From an uncultured Eubacteriaceae bacterium (GTDB taxonomy: Bacteria > Bacillota > Clostridia > Eubacteriales > Eubacteriaceae): a stretch of DNA of 7,724 nt. Numbering within the stretch: position 1 is the first letter of the stretch; each line of letters begins with the position of its first letter. Location of the stretch: assembly GCA_947625175.1 (NCBI GenBank), contig CANQNI010000070.1, positions 1 to 7,724 of the forward strand, read 5' to 3'. The translations under genes were made by a program, and so were the position numbers. The notes beneath the pieces are model-generated. The model searched no databases, was not told the origin of the DNA, and worked only from the letters and a program-made list of their open reading frames with translations. Positions 1-6,721 of the stretch are shown piece by piece.

Positions 1-609
1 AAAAGTAATCCCTGTGATAAAGTAGAATCTATGGGTTCCTACAGGAGAGATAATATTTCATTTTGGACTTTAGACGAATTCAATGAATTTCTTCAGTTTG
101 TTGAAAATCCGAATTTTAAACTGGCCTATAAGGTTCTTTTCTTTACAGGACTTAGAATTGGAGAGCTAACGGCTCTTCGTCCATCTGATTTTGATTTCTC
201 GGTTCCAAAACTATCGGTTACCAGAAATCTCCAGATTGTAGATGGACAGGAGATGTTCTTAGAACCTAAGACCAAGAAAAGTAGAAGAGATGTTATTTTG
301 CCTCGAGATCTGGCTTTAGAGATTCAGGATTATATTAGCAGGCAATATGGGATAAAAGAAGATGACCGGATCTTTTACTACAACAAAAAGAGTTATGGGA
401 ATAAGTTAACTAAAATTTGTAAAGAACATAATTTAAAAAGGATTCGACTTCATGATCTTCGCCACTCTCACGCTTCGCTACTTATCGAGTTAGGTTTCTC
501 GCCACATTTAATTGCTGAGAGACTCGGACATGAAAGCGTTTCTGTAACTTTAGAAATTTACAGCCATCTGTATCCTAATAAACAAAACGAAGTAGCTGAG
601 ATAATTTAA
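1..609 (+). CDS. Tyrosine recombinase (phage/ICE-type integrase), C-terminal catalytic part; 5' end outside window
   Basis: The frame is open from base 1 (first residues KSNPCDKVES), so the gene starts upstream and the ATG at 31 is internal. The visible 202 residues cover the linker and catalytic domain of a Tn916/phage-type integrase, which cuts and joins DNA at attachment sites through a covalent tyrosine intermediate. Counting from base 1, the catalytic set is complete: Arg52 (LRIGEL), a Lys at 92-93 (TKKSRR), His151 and Arg154 (HDLRHSH), His177 (LGHESV) and nucleophile Tyr187 (IYSHLYPN, codon 559-561). After NKQNEVA the frame enters the transposon terminus at 597, so the final EII and the TAA stop belong to the transposon. 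Relatives usually run a little further, so the tail is probably replaced by a few residues, leaving the catalytic residues intact. Family assignment is secure; activity is unknown. Confidence 0.93.
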   Translation, partial: KSNPCDKVESMGSYRRDNISFWTLDEFNEFLQFVENPNFKLAYKVLFFTGLRIGELTALRPSDFDFSVPKLSVTRNLQIVDGQEMFLEPKTKKSRRDVILPRDLALEIQDYISRQYGIKEDDRIFYYNKKSYGNKLTKICKEHNLKRIRLHDLRHSHASLLIELGFSPHLIAERLGHESVSVTLEIYSHLYPNKQNEVAEII

Positions 610-741
610 ATAATAAGTATAATTAACCTAACGTAACTATCGTAAGTTTTGATTAAAGATATCAATAATAAGTATAAAAAATTTAAAGGTTCGATAAAAT
701 AGTACAATAATCTTTTTATACTTATTATTTAAACAAAAAAA
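597..741 (+). repeat. Outer transposon left end: three TnsB-type sites (597-619 +, 652-674 +, 719-741 -)
   Basis: The terminus reads TGAGATAATTTAAATAATAA, differing from the inner left terminus at 1076 at two of these 20 positions. Motif cores AATAATAAGT lie at 609-618 and 664-673, and the inverted core ACTTATTATT lies at 720-729. The core spacings are 55 and 56 bp, exactly those of the inner left end, which argues for a genuine transposon end and against chance AT-rich similarity. By analogy with Tn7 these would be TnsB-binding sites; no binding is shown by sequence alone. The first site overlaps the end of the recombinase gene and supplies its stop codon. Confidence 0.8.
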
Positions 742-840
742 TTTATCGCTTTTATATTAAACGGATTATTTCAATAAAAATTAAACTATAAACGAGATTA
801 TTAATTTAAATTTAATCAATTCTTGTACTTTTTATTGTCA

Positions 841-854
841 GTTATAATTTAAAC
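841..854 (-). repeat. Inverted partner of the GTTTAAATTATAAC repeat
   Basis: GTTATAATTTAAAC here is the exact reverse complement of GTTTAAATTATAAC at 959-972, 14 of 14 bases. It lies about 100 bp upstream of the tandem copies, so the pair could form a long stem-loop or be protein-binding sites. In DNA this AT-rich a 14-bp match is only modest evidence. Confidence 0.5.
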
Positions 855-935
855 TTTTTTGCTTAGTATCTTTGATTAGTAAAGCTATTATTATTTTAAT
901 TTTAAGCATAATTTCAAAAACTTCCTTTTTGAATA

Positions 936-1000
936 GTTTAAAACATAACTAAAAAATGGTTTAAATTATAACTAAAAGAGTTTAAATTTTAACTAAAAAA
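936..1000 (+). repeat. Three tandem GTTTAAA-N3-TAACTAAAA repeats
   Basis: Copies start at 936 (GTTTAAAACATAACTAAAAA), 959 (GTTTAAATTATAACTAAAAG) and 980 (GTTTAAATTTTAACTAAAAA), giving periods of 23 and 21 bp. About 17 of the first 19 positions are shared between neighbours. The motif differs from the AATAATAAGTG transposon-end motif. The period is roughly two helical turns, so the copies would face the same side of the DNA, as iterons or operator arrays do. They are too short, with no room for spacers, to be a CRISPR array. Function unknown. Confidence 0.6.
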
Positions 1001-1014
1001 AGAGATCACAATTA

Positions 1015-1077
1015 TACTTTATATTTAGCTTTTATACTTATTATTTCTAAATTATACTTATTATTTATATTGTTATG
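1015..1077 (-). repeat. Right-end-type array of the mini-element: three sites phased by 20 bp
   Basis: Inverted cores begin at 1016 (degenerate: ACTTTATATTTA), 1036 (ACTTATTATTTC) and 1056 (ACTTATTATTTA), exactly 20 bp apart and all in the same orientation. That is the phasing of the right end at 7545-7648 and differs from the 55/56-bp spacing of the left ends. The outermost copy continues as TATTGT, as at the true right terminus, then diverges (TATG in place of CTCA) and runs straight into the next element's left terminus at 1076. Confidence 0.72.
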
Positions 1078-1097
1078 AGACAATATAAATAATAAGT
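1056..1097. repeat. Perfect palindrome at the junction of two transposon ends (18-bp arms, 6-nt loop)
   Basis: The left arm ACTTATTATTTATATTGT (1056-1073) and right arm ACAATATAAATAATAAGT (1080-1097) are exact reverse complements, separated by TATGAG. The left arm is the outermost right-end site of the mini-element and the right arm is the first site of the autonomous element's left end, so the palindrome is two transposon ends placed back to back. Confidence 0.9.
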
Positions 1098-1220
1098 GAA
1101 ATTTAGGTTCAGTAAAAACCTTATCTTTATTATGAATTTATAAATAATAAGTGCATTTTTTATTTCAGCTTTATCTCAAAAGTTAAAATTAGTCTTGCAC
1201 TTATTATTTAAAATTTTATT
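1076..1220 (+). repeat. Inner left end of the autonomous Tn7-like element: three sites (1076-1098 +, 1131-1153 +, 1198-1220 -)
   Basis: The terminus TGAGACAATATAAATAATAA followed by GTG is, over 23 bases, the inverted repeat of the right terminus at 7626-7648 with a single mismatch. Cores AATAATAAGT lie at 1088-1097 and 1143-1152, and the inverted ACTTATTATT at 1199-1208. Two direct sites followed by an inverted third one, at 55 and 56 bp, is a layout shared with the outer left end. The third site overlaps the stop codon of the tniQ-type gene, so no cargo separates the genes from this end. The role as TnsB-binding sites is by analogy with Tn7. Confidence 0.87.
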
Positions 1221-3009
1221 TTAGATCAATTGTATCTTCTTCGATCAATGCCCATACTGCTTTTCCATTTACAGTTTTAAAACTATGATGAAATCCATAA
1301 TCATGAAGTAGTTTTTGAGAGATATTTAAACCTTCATCGATTATTCTTCTAACTATCGGTTCGATTTCCCTAAGATAATAATCTAGAAAAGATTCTGCCT
1401 CTTTATCTATTAATTCTTTCGTTTTAGGATATTGGGAGAGTTGGAATTTTTCGATTCCTATTTCCTCCAGAATTCTTCTCTTGGTAATTCTTTCAGGAGG
1501 AAAGATAGCCTTTAGATTATTAATAACAATTTTCGTTTGATGATATAATTCAAGATCCAGAGTTTCCTTGTTGACCCTAGTCTGTTCAAGGTTAAATTTT
1601 GAGTGTTCATCAAACCAATCCTTATCATAACGGGTGAGGAAATAATAGAGGTCACTATCATGTTTACGGAAGTAATGTGAATTAAGTTCCGGGTTAGATT
1701 CTTTTAATTCAAGAAATCTCTTTCGGTAGTGCCGGATTTTATCATCAATTCGGTTTGAATTATTATCCCTAATAAAGCGAACCGTTTTAACAGAAATGTT
1801 AAGTCTACTTCCTATCTCCTTTAAGCTTAATCCCTGCTGAATCAATTCCTGAATTTTATGATAGAACACCGTTCCATACTGAAGTATCTTAACTTTTGAT
1901 AAATCATCTGATCTGGCAGAATAAATCATTCCACAATCACACCGGGCTATTACTTCAAAGTAATCCCTTTTATCGATGATATTAAAATCTTTAACAACTC
2001 TCTGGCCGTAGTGGTTGGAAGCCGGATTATAACAACATAAGCCATTTTCCTGTAAGTCAAGTTTTTTACAGGAGGTATTCATAAAATTATTAAAACTCCC
2101 ACTTAGAAAATTAACAATCAGAAGAAATTTAAAAGGAATGAAATGTTTATAATAACCTTCCTTGTGAAGATAAAGATAGGTTCTTTGATAATCTTCAAAC
2201 TGGTTAGAGCTCAAAAGGCAATTTTTAGCGGCTAAATAATCCTTGCCATAGTAAGAAAGTAAATCTTCATAGAGTTTTCGGGCATTCAGGCGTTGGCCCT
2301 TTAGATATCCGAAATCCCGGTAAAGCTGATCCATTCTGAGAAGCAATTCACTTAGTTTTAGACCATTGGTTTGACAAACTTCTAAAGCACTCTTAGCCAG
2401 TGCTGTTTCTGCTTGAGAACAACACTCAATAACTTTGGCGGTAAGCCGGTCCGGATTAATATAAACATATTGTCTAAAACTGTTTTCAGGATAAACCAGG
2501 GGATATTTTTCAAGATAACACAGATGCTTAGGACAAATATCAATACCTGGAAGATTATTGAGCCGGTGAAGGTAGACTTCGCCATATCTTTCTAAATCCT
2601 CTTTAGCACAGAGGGGACAATACCGGATCTCTTTAAGGTTACTATAGTAATAAGTATTAATTAGATTACTGAAGTAGAGGGCTTCCTGACTTTCTTTTCC
2701 TTTAAAGATAGCTTTGTTTAAAAGTTGCTTTTGAAGTGAAGTCAGAAAGGGGGCAATAAAAGGATAAATAGTATGGTTGTCCCGAAGCTCCTTACTATTG
2801 TAGGATCCGTTAAGTTGAGAAACCAGGTTATCAAGATAGAAGGCCAGGTAAAGATTAGGAATGCTTCTGCGTGAACCAAAGAGTTTTTCCTGACTGCTTC
2901 CATAAGGTAAACCACAGTTATAGTAATGGAACCGGGCGATAACAGAATACATCAGTTCATCCGGATAGGGGTCAGTAAAAAAGAGAAGCTGGTTATTTCT
3001 GTCTATCAT
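1216..3009 (-). CDS. tnsD: TnsD/TniQ-family target-selection protein
   Basis: 597 residues, longer than Tn7 TnsD (about 508). The N-terminal TniQ domain opens with the typical FFTDPYPDELMYSVIARFHYY (residues 10-30) and a GSSQEKLFG stretch (37-45). A zinc-finger motif follows with Cys131, Cys134, Cys159 and His162 (RYCPLC ... DICPKH). A second Cys/His cluster is at about 314-359 (CC 325-326, His333, CDC 357-359), then a probable helix-turn-helix at about 386-416 (GLSLKEIGSRLNISVKTVRF), and a long basic and aromatic C-terminal region. In Tn7, TnsD binds a specific chromosomal site and recruits TnsC; the long C-terminal half with DNA-binding elements suggests direct DNA recognition here rather than Cas-guided targeting as by short TniQs. 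The ATG overlaps the tnsC stop (ATGA), with GAGAGG about 9 nt upstream. The target sequence is not known from this window. Confidence 0.9.
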   Translation of the reverse strand: MIDRNNQLLFFTDPYPDELMYSVIARFHYYNCGLPYGSSQEKLFGSRRSIPNLYLAFYLDNLVSQLNGSYNSKELRDNHTIYPFIAPFLTSLQKQLLNKAIFKGKESQEALYFSNLINTYYYSNLKEIRYCPLCAKEDLERYGEVYLHRLNNLPGIDICPKHLCYLEKYPLVYPENSFRQYVYINPDRLTAKVIECCSQAETALAKSALEVCQTNGLKLSELLLRMDQLYRDFGYLKGQRLNARKLYEDLLSYYGKDYLAAKNCLLSSNQFEDYQRTYLYLHKEGYYKHFIPFKFLLIVNFLSGSFNNFMNTSCKKLDLQENGLCCYNPASNHYGQRVVKDFNIIDKRDYFEVIARCDCGMIYSARSDDLSKVKILQYGTVFYHKIQELIQQGLSLKEIGSRLNISVKTVRFIRDNNSNRIDDKIRHYRKRFLELKESNPELNSHYFRKHDSDLYYFLTRYDKDWFDEHSKFNLEQTRVNKETLDLELYHQTKIVINNLKAIFPPERITKRRILEEIGIEKFQLSQYPKTKELIDKEAESFLDYYLREIEPIVRRIIDEGLNISQKLLHDYGFHHSFKTVNGKAVWALIEEDTIDLK

Positions 3010-4652
3010 TTAATTAATCCTCTCATTCCATCTTCCATTAATAGATCAGTAACCTTCATCTTTTTTTCCCTAGCCTTAGAATAATAGTCTGGCAGGGTTG
3101 AATCTTTCTGAATCCGTTTTTCTTTTTCTTTTCTTTGGTTGGATTGTTCAAGGGCCTGATCCCTGTTTAAAGCTTCCTGGAGGCACTTTTGTTTTAACAC
3201 TTTCAGTTCTGTTCCAGCACCAAAATCTGCTATAACCTCTTTAGCAATCTGACTAAAATCTTTCTTTTTAAGATAAGCAAAGCAATCCATACTACTTAGA
3301 CTATCCTCTAAAAGCTGGAATACTTCTTCTTCAAGGGCAGCCTTCTTCTGGAGCTGATACTTAATATATTCATCGTCTGTATTATCTTGAATACGCTCAG
3401 CCAAAGTGGTACTATTGTTCAACACACTGAAATCGAGGTCTTCGTAGCTCTCAATTACTTCTCTATTATTTTCGCGGATAGCCTGAAGTAAGTTTTGATA
3501 GGTACTAAAAACCTTTCGGGAAACCTGGTGAATTATTTTAGGCGTGATTATTTCATCAGGGTTATCTAAATCAACAATAAGCGATCTCTGGACCGCTTTA
3601 AAAAGAGTCGTTACGAAGGCCAGAATTCCCTGTGTTTCTTCATAAAAAGCCTGTTTTAACTCTTGTGTTAAAGGTGTGAATGTTCTGGTAAGCTGCAGTT
3701 CCCACAAACTTTTAATTAAAATGTTCCAGTCAGTACTATCTTCTTTAATCCGGTCCCATAAAATAAGGCCCTCAGAATTAAATCGTCTTTTCGAACGAAG
3801 ATTTAAATCGGTTATCTTCAGAAATTTTGGGGTTCCTATAAAGTAGATAGGGACTTTAAGATAATTAATCATTGAAACAAACAAATCACTCAGTTCCTGA
3901 CTGTCTTTACCATCCTGAATTAAAAACTGGACTTCATCTATGAGGATTATTCCTACACCGAATTTTTGAATGAGATTACGAATAGTTGAAATCATAGTAT
4001 TAAATGAATGATTATTGATAATAGCCTGTCTTTCATAAGTGTTGGTATTTAAGGCTTCATCAAAAGCCTTAAGAAGCTGCCTGCAGAAAGTGGAGGTTAA
4101 AGCGTTATGGGGACAGTCCACTTTAAGGTAGGTAATCTGGGAACGGGTCATCTTTCTTCCTTTATATTCTGTATGAAAGATCACCTGGGGAAGGTACTGG
4201 ACCAGTCGTTCTATAGTAGTCGTTTTTCCAATACCACTAACCCCCAAAAGTAACCTGGTGGGGCAGATGGACTTTGCAGGTTTTTTCAGATTTTGGCCGA
4301 ACTCCTGGGATGAAATGAGCAGATCCGGAAACTTATTATTAAGGCGCATTAGTTTCAGGTCTTCATACTTGTAGGGATTCCGGTCAACATAGCCTTCACA
4401 GAGCATCGTATAAATATTAGAGTAGATTTCCTGGTGAATTTCCAGCGGGGCAAGAAACTCATCAATTACTCCTAATCTTATTAACCTCTCATTTGAATCC
4501 AGTAGCCTGTCTTCCTCTTTAATCATTGGCTGGTTAAAGAAGAGTTCCATAATCTCCTGGGCACTCTTCATTGGTGGAAGCGCTTCAATATAGGGGTTGC
4601 CGTCATATCTTTCAACACCGGTTTTTCTATAAACAGCTTTTGCAATAGTCAT
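3006..4652 (-). CDS. tnsC: TnsC, AAA+ ATPase regulator of Tn7-like transposition
   Basis: 548 residues, close to Tn7 TnsC (555). The ATPase core shows Walker A GVSGIGKT (137-144), Walker B IILIDE (235-240) and a sensor-1-like strand FIGTPKF (271-277), followed by basic RSKRRF (287-292). In the family, ATP-bound TnsC assembles on DNA marked by the target selector and activates TnsAB, and it also mediates target immunity. The long extensions before residue 130 and after about 400 (charged and helical, ending with KMKVTDLLMEDGMRGLIK) fit full-length TnsC that contacts TnsA and TnsB, unlike the short TnsC of type V-K CAST elements. ATG lies 2 nt after the tnsB stop, with AGGA 7 nt upstream. It overlaps the next gene by 4 nt, so translational coupling is likely. 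Confidence 0.94.
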   Translation of the reverse strand: MTIAKAVYRKTGVERYDGNPYIEALPPMKSAQEIMELFFNQPMIKEEDRLLDSNERLIRLGVIDEFLAPLEIHQEIYSNIYTMLCEGYVDRNPYKYEDLKLMRLNNKFPDLLISSQEFGQNLKKPAKSICPTRLLLGVSGIGKTTTIERLVQYLPQVIFHTEYKGRKMTRSQITYLKVDCPHNALTSTFCRQLLKAFDEALNTNTYERQAIINNHSFNTMISTIRNLIQKFGVGIILIDEVQFLIQDGKDSQELSDLFVSMINYLKVPIYFIGTPKFLKITDLNLRSKRRFNSEGLILWDRIKEDSTDWNILIKSLWELQLTRTFTPLTQELKQAFYEETQGILAFVTTLFKAVQRSLIVDLDNPDEIITPKIIHQVSRKVFSTYQNLLQAIRENNREVIESYEDLDFSVLNNSTTLAERIQDNTDDEYIKYQLQKKAALEEEVFQLLEDSLSSMDCFAYLKKKDFSQIAKEVIADFGAGTELKVLKQKCLQEALNRDQALEQSNQRKEKEKRIQKDSTLPDYYSKAREKKMKVTDLLMEDGMRGLIK

Positions 4653-4654
4653 AA

Positions 4655-6721
4655 TTATTCCTGCTTCCTTTCTGCTTTCTTTTGTGCAAGAAACTTCTCT
4701 CTTTGAATATCATAAGCCGACTTTTTCCGAGTAGTTTCTTCTTTTGAAGAAGCTGCGGTCTGGGTTGTAATGGATTGTTCTAAAGTACTGGTTCTGTTTA
4801 TCTCCTCCCTTCTCTTTTCCTTAAGATTCTTTAAGTTTTTTCGCTTTTGAGCTCTGGAAGCCCTATTTTTCTTATTAGCTTCTTTAGTGATCTTTTCGAT
4901 GTTTCCTATCATCCTCTCCCTGGTAAAAGTGGTTTCTTCTTTAGTGACTCTCCTGTTTTCCAGGTCATAAAAGCTGATAACAGAAACTTCACTAAGTTTA
5001 TTCTTAATCTTAAGCGGATAGAAAGTGTTTCCATCACTTGCATAGATAAAGTTAATGTTATTCTGGTCATAGGCAAACTCAATGCGCTTGTCTAAATGAT
5101 TATTTAAGAAACGATTAGTAAGTTCATCAGAAGCAATATAATAATTATTATTAAAGCGAATTCCTTTCCGGGTTACTTTGCGTTCTACTCTAGGTAGAAG
5201 AACATAGCGAAGCTGGTTAAGGTCGGTTACTTCTTTATGAGCTCCGAGACCATTCTCATATCCCCACTGCCAGAGCTCCACCGGAGTCGGATTTACCCCA
5301 TCCTCCTCCATTTCCAGAGTTAACGGATAATCAGTTATTGGTTGATGGTTAAAATAAAGGGTCATTTCTATTAGCACCCTGGTTAGTTCCTCAAGAGTCA
5401 GAGTTGCTTCTATCCGGGAATCTTTAACTCCGCGCTCACCCTCTCTCTTTGAATCAGCCCCAGGTAGAAATTGTTCAACTACCCGCTTATAATCCGAATG
5501 CTTGTGTTCAATATTGGATTTTTGCCTGGGATAATAAGGAGCTGTTGATTCCAGCTCAACTCCATAGACATTAAACAGATTTTTTATCCAAACAGTTTTA
5601 GCTCTCCCGTTATCAATAACCAGGTTTTGGGGAAGTGTTTTAGAGGGCCAGTCTTCAGGTTGAATGGCAATATTATAATCAGCACAGAATTCAACCTTGT
5701 CCCGGGCGGTATTAATAATAGTAGCTGCGCTTGTTTCCCAGGATTCGTTTTTTAAAGTAACCAGGAACCCTGTTACCATTTTAGAAAAGGTATCAATTGT
5801 GCTGTAAAGTAAAGGTCGTCCGAGTGGCTGGGAACGGTCAAACTGGGAAACAACCGTTACATTCAGATGGGTAGCATCCATTTCATAGCGTTTTCCGGGA
5901 CCGGTAGTCCGGGATAAACTGCTTCCCCTGTCAATCCGAATATTATTGTTATAATCCCTCTTTCCAACAAAATCTTCCCTATCCTTGGCTCTGTTCTCTC
6001 TTTTTTTGATCCAGTAATAAAATTGAGGATAGGTAGGCTTTTCGTTTTCTGGTAGTGCAATGCGTTGAGTTCTACCATCAGGTAGTCTAACCTCTCTAGT
6101 GTATTCATTTTTTATTAAGGCACTAAAGGTATTCTTATAGGTTTTGTGTTTTCTTAGATGCTCCTTCTGATAATACTTTTCAAAGAGGTCTCTTTCTTTT
6201 TTAGTAATCGGGATTCCTAAAGTATTATTCCTTCTCTTTCTCCCCTTTTTATCCCCTTGCTTCTGGAACCCACTTCTTTTATGGTATTTTGGAACAACTG
6301 AGTTATAAGTCATCCCGCCCCTAAAGAAACTGGTTATTAGTTTCCGGACTCCTGATTCTGAAAGTTCTAACTCTTTCGTTAAAATTTTAATAATTTCTTT
6401 GCGTCTGCTTTTAATTAGAAAGGCCTCTCTGGTATCTTCACTGTTCCATAAACGGTTGAGCGCATTAAAATATTTTTCGGCTTTGTCTTTCTGGTTTTCA
6501 GTCAGATTCTCCTGTGTACTAATATCCCTATAAGTGTCGGGAATTTCATAGAGCAGGCCTTCATTTAAATCAGTAATTAATTGTGAAGTTAATTTGTTTT
6601 GAATAGCCTGTTTTGGATTGGAATTAATAAGAATAAAATAGGTTAGGTCTTTTCCACTTTTAATAACCCGAAATACTTCCTCCCCCCGCTGGTAAACGGC
6701 CTCATTCTTTAAAATATTCAT
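4655..6721 (-). CDS. tnsB: TnsB, DDE transposase subunit of Tn7-like transposon
   Basis: 688 residues against about 702 for Tn7 TnsB. A retroviral-integrase-like core (about 270-410) carries the DDE triad Asp282 (YEMDATH), Asp370 (LVIDNGRAK) and Glu405 (QKSNIEHKHS), with 34 residues between the second Asp and Glu, as in D(35)E enzymes. The N-terminal part (about 75-250) contains helical, basic stretches expected to bind the end repeats. A beta-barrel-like region follows the core (about 500-600). The last 90 residues are Lys/Arg/Glu-rich and probably disordered, ending in QREKFLAQKKAERKQE; in this family the C-terminal tail contacts TnsC. TnsB cuts and joins the 3' transposon ends. Start is ATG overlapping the tnsA stop (ATGA), with AGGAG about 7 nt upstream. 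No frameshift or missing catalytic residue seen. Confidence 0.96.
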   Translation of the reverse strand: MNILKNEAVYQRGEEVFRVIKSGKDLTYFILINSNPKQAIQNKLTSQLITDLNEGLLYEIPDTYRDISTQENLTENQKDKAEKYFNALNRLWNSEDTREAFLIKSRRKEIIKILTKELELSESGVRKLITSFFRGGMTYNSVVPKYHKRSGFQKQGDKKGRKRRNNTLGIPITKKERDLFEKYYQKEHLRKHKTYKNTFSALIKNEYTREVRLPDGRTQRIALPENEKPTYPQFYYWIKKRENRAKDREDFVGKRDYNNNIRIDRGSSLSRTTGPGKRYEMDATHLNVTVVSQFDRSQPLGRPLLYSTIDTFSKMVTGFLVTLKNESWETSAATIINTARDKVEFCADYNIAIQPEDWPSKTLPQNLVIDNGRAKTVWIKNLFNVYGVELESTAPYYPRQKSNIEHKHSDYKRVVEQFLPGADSKREGERGVKDSRIEATLTLEELTRVLIEMTLYFNHQPITDYPLTLEMEEDGVNPTPVELWQWGYENGLGAHKEVTDLNQLRYVLLPRVERKVTRKGIRFNNNYYIASDELTNRFLNNHLDKRIEFAYDQNNINFIYASDGNTFYPLKIKNKLSEVSVISFYDLENRRVTKEETTFTRERMIGNIEKITKEANKKNRASRAQKRKNLKNLKEKRREEINRTSTLEQSITTQTAASSKEETTRKKSAYDIQREKFLAQKKAERKQE

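Larger units (their letters stand above)
742..1014. other. AT-rich interior of the mini-element, no gene seen
   Basis: Extremely AT-rich filler between the left and right arrays of the putative mini-element. I see no open frame with a plausible ribosome binding site, no tRNA-like structure and no CRISPR array. The only ordered structure is a small family of GTTTAAA-N3-TAACTAAAA repeats at 936-1000 with one inverted partner at 841-854, listed separately. Confidence 0.6.
597..1075. mobile_element. Putative non-autonomous, gene-less mini-element of the same Tn7-like family
   Basis: About 480 bp bounded on the left by a full three-site left end (597-741) and on the right by a three-site, 20-bp-phased array with right-end polarity (about 1015-1075). 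I find no convincing gene inside: both strands are very AT-rich and lack an open frame with a ribosome binding site. This is the structure expected of a MITE-like or internally deleted derivative that a related TnsAB could mobilise in trans. Its right terminus is imperfect: it matches through TTGT but lacks the last CTCA, reading TATG, where it meets the next element. It could instead be the remnant of an older full element that lost its genes. The two sets of ends are seen directly; the mini-element reading is inference. Confidence 0.6.

Noticed and set aside
31..33. ATG as the start of the recombinase gene
   Set aside because: The frame stays open to base 1 and the preceding residues (NPCDKVES) match the usual integrase linker, so the true start is upstream.
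936..1000. Degenerate CRISPR array for a CRISPR-associated transposon
   Set aside because: The repeats are 21-23 bp apart in total, leaving no spacer-sized gaps, and no Cas gene is present; the TniQ is the long TnsD type.
2382..2595. Small frames on both strands within the tniQ gene
   Set aside because: They overlap the zinc-finger-coding part of an intact TniQ frame and look like shadows.
4847..5095. Plus-strand frame opposite tnsB
   Set aside because: Antisense shadow of the conserved tnsB coding sequence with no homology signal of its own.
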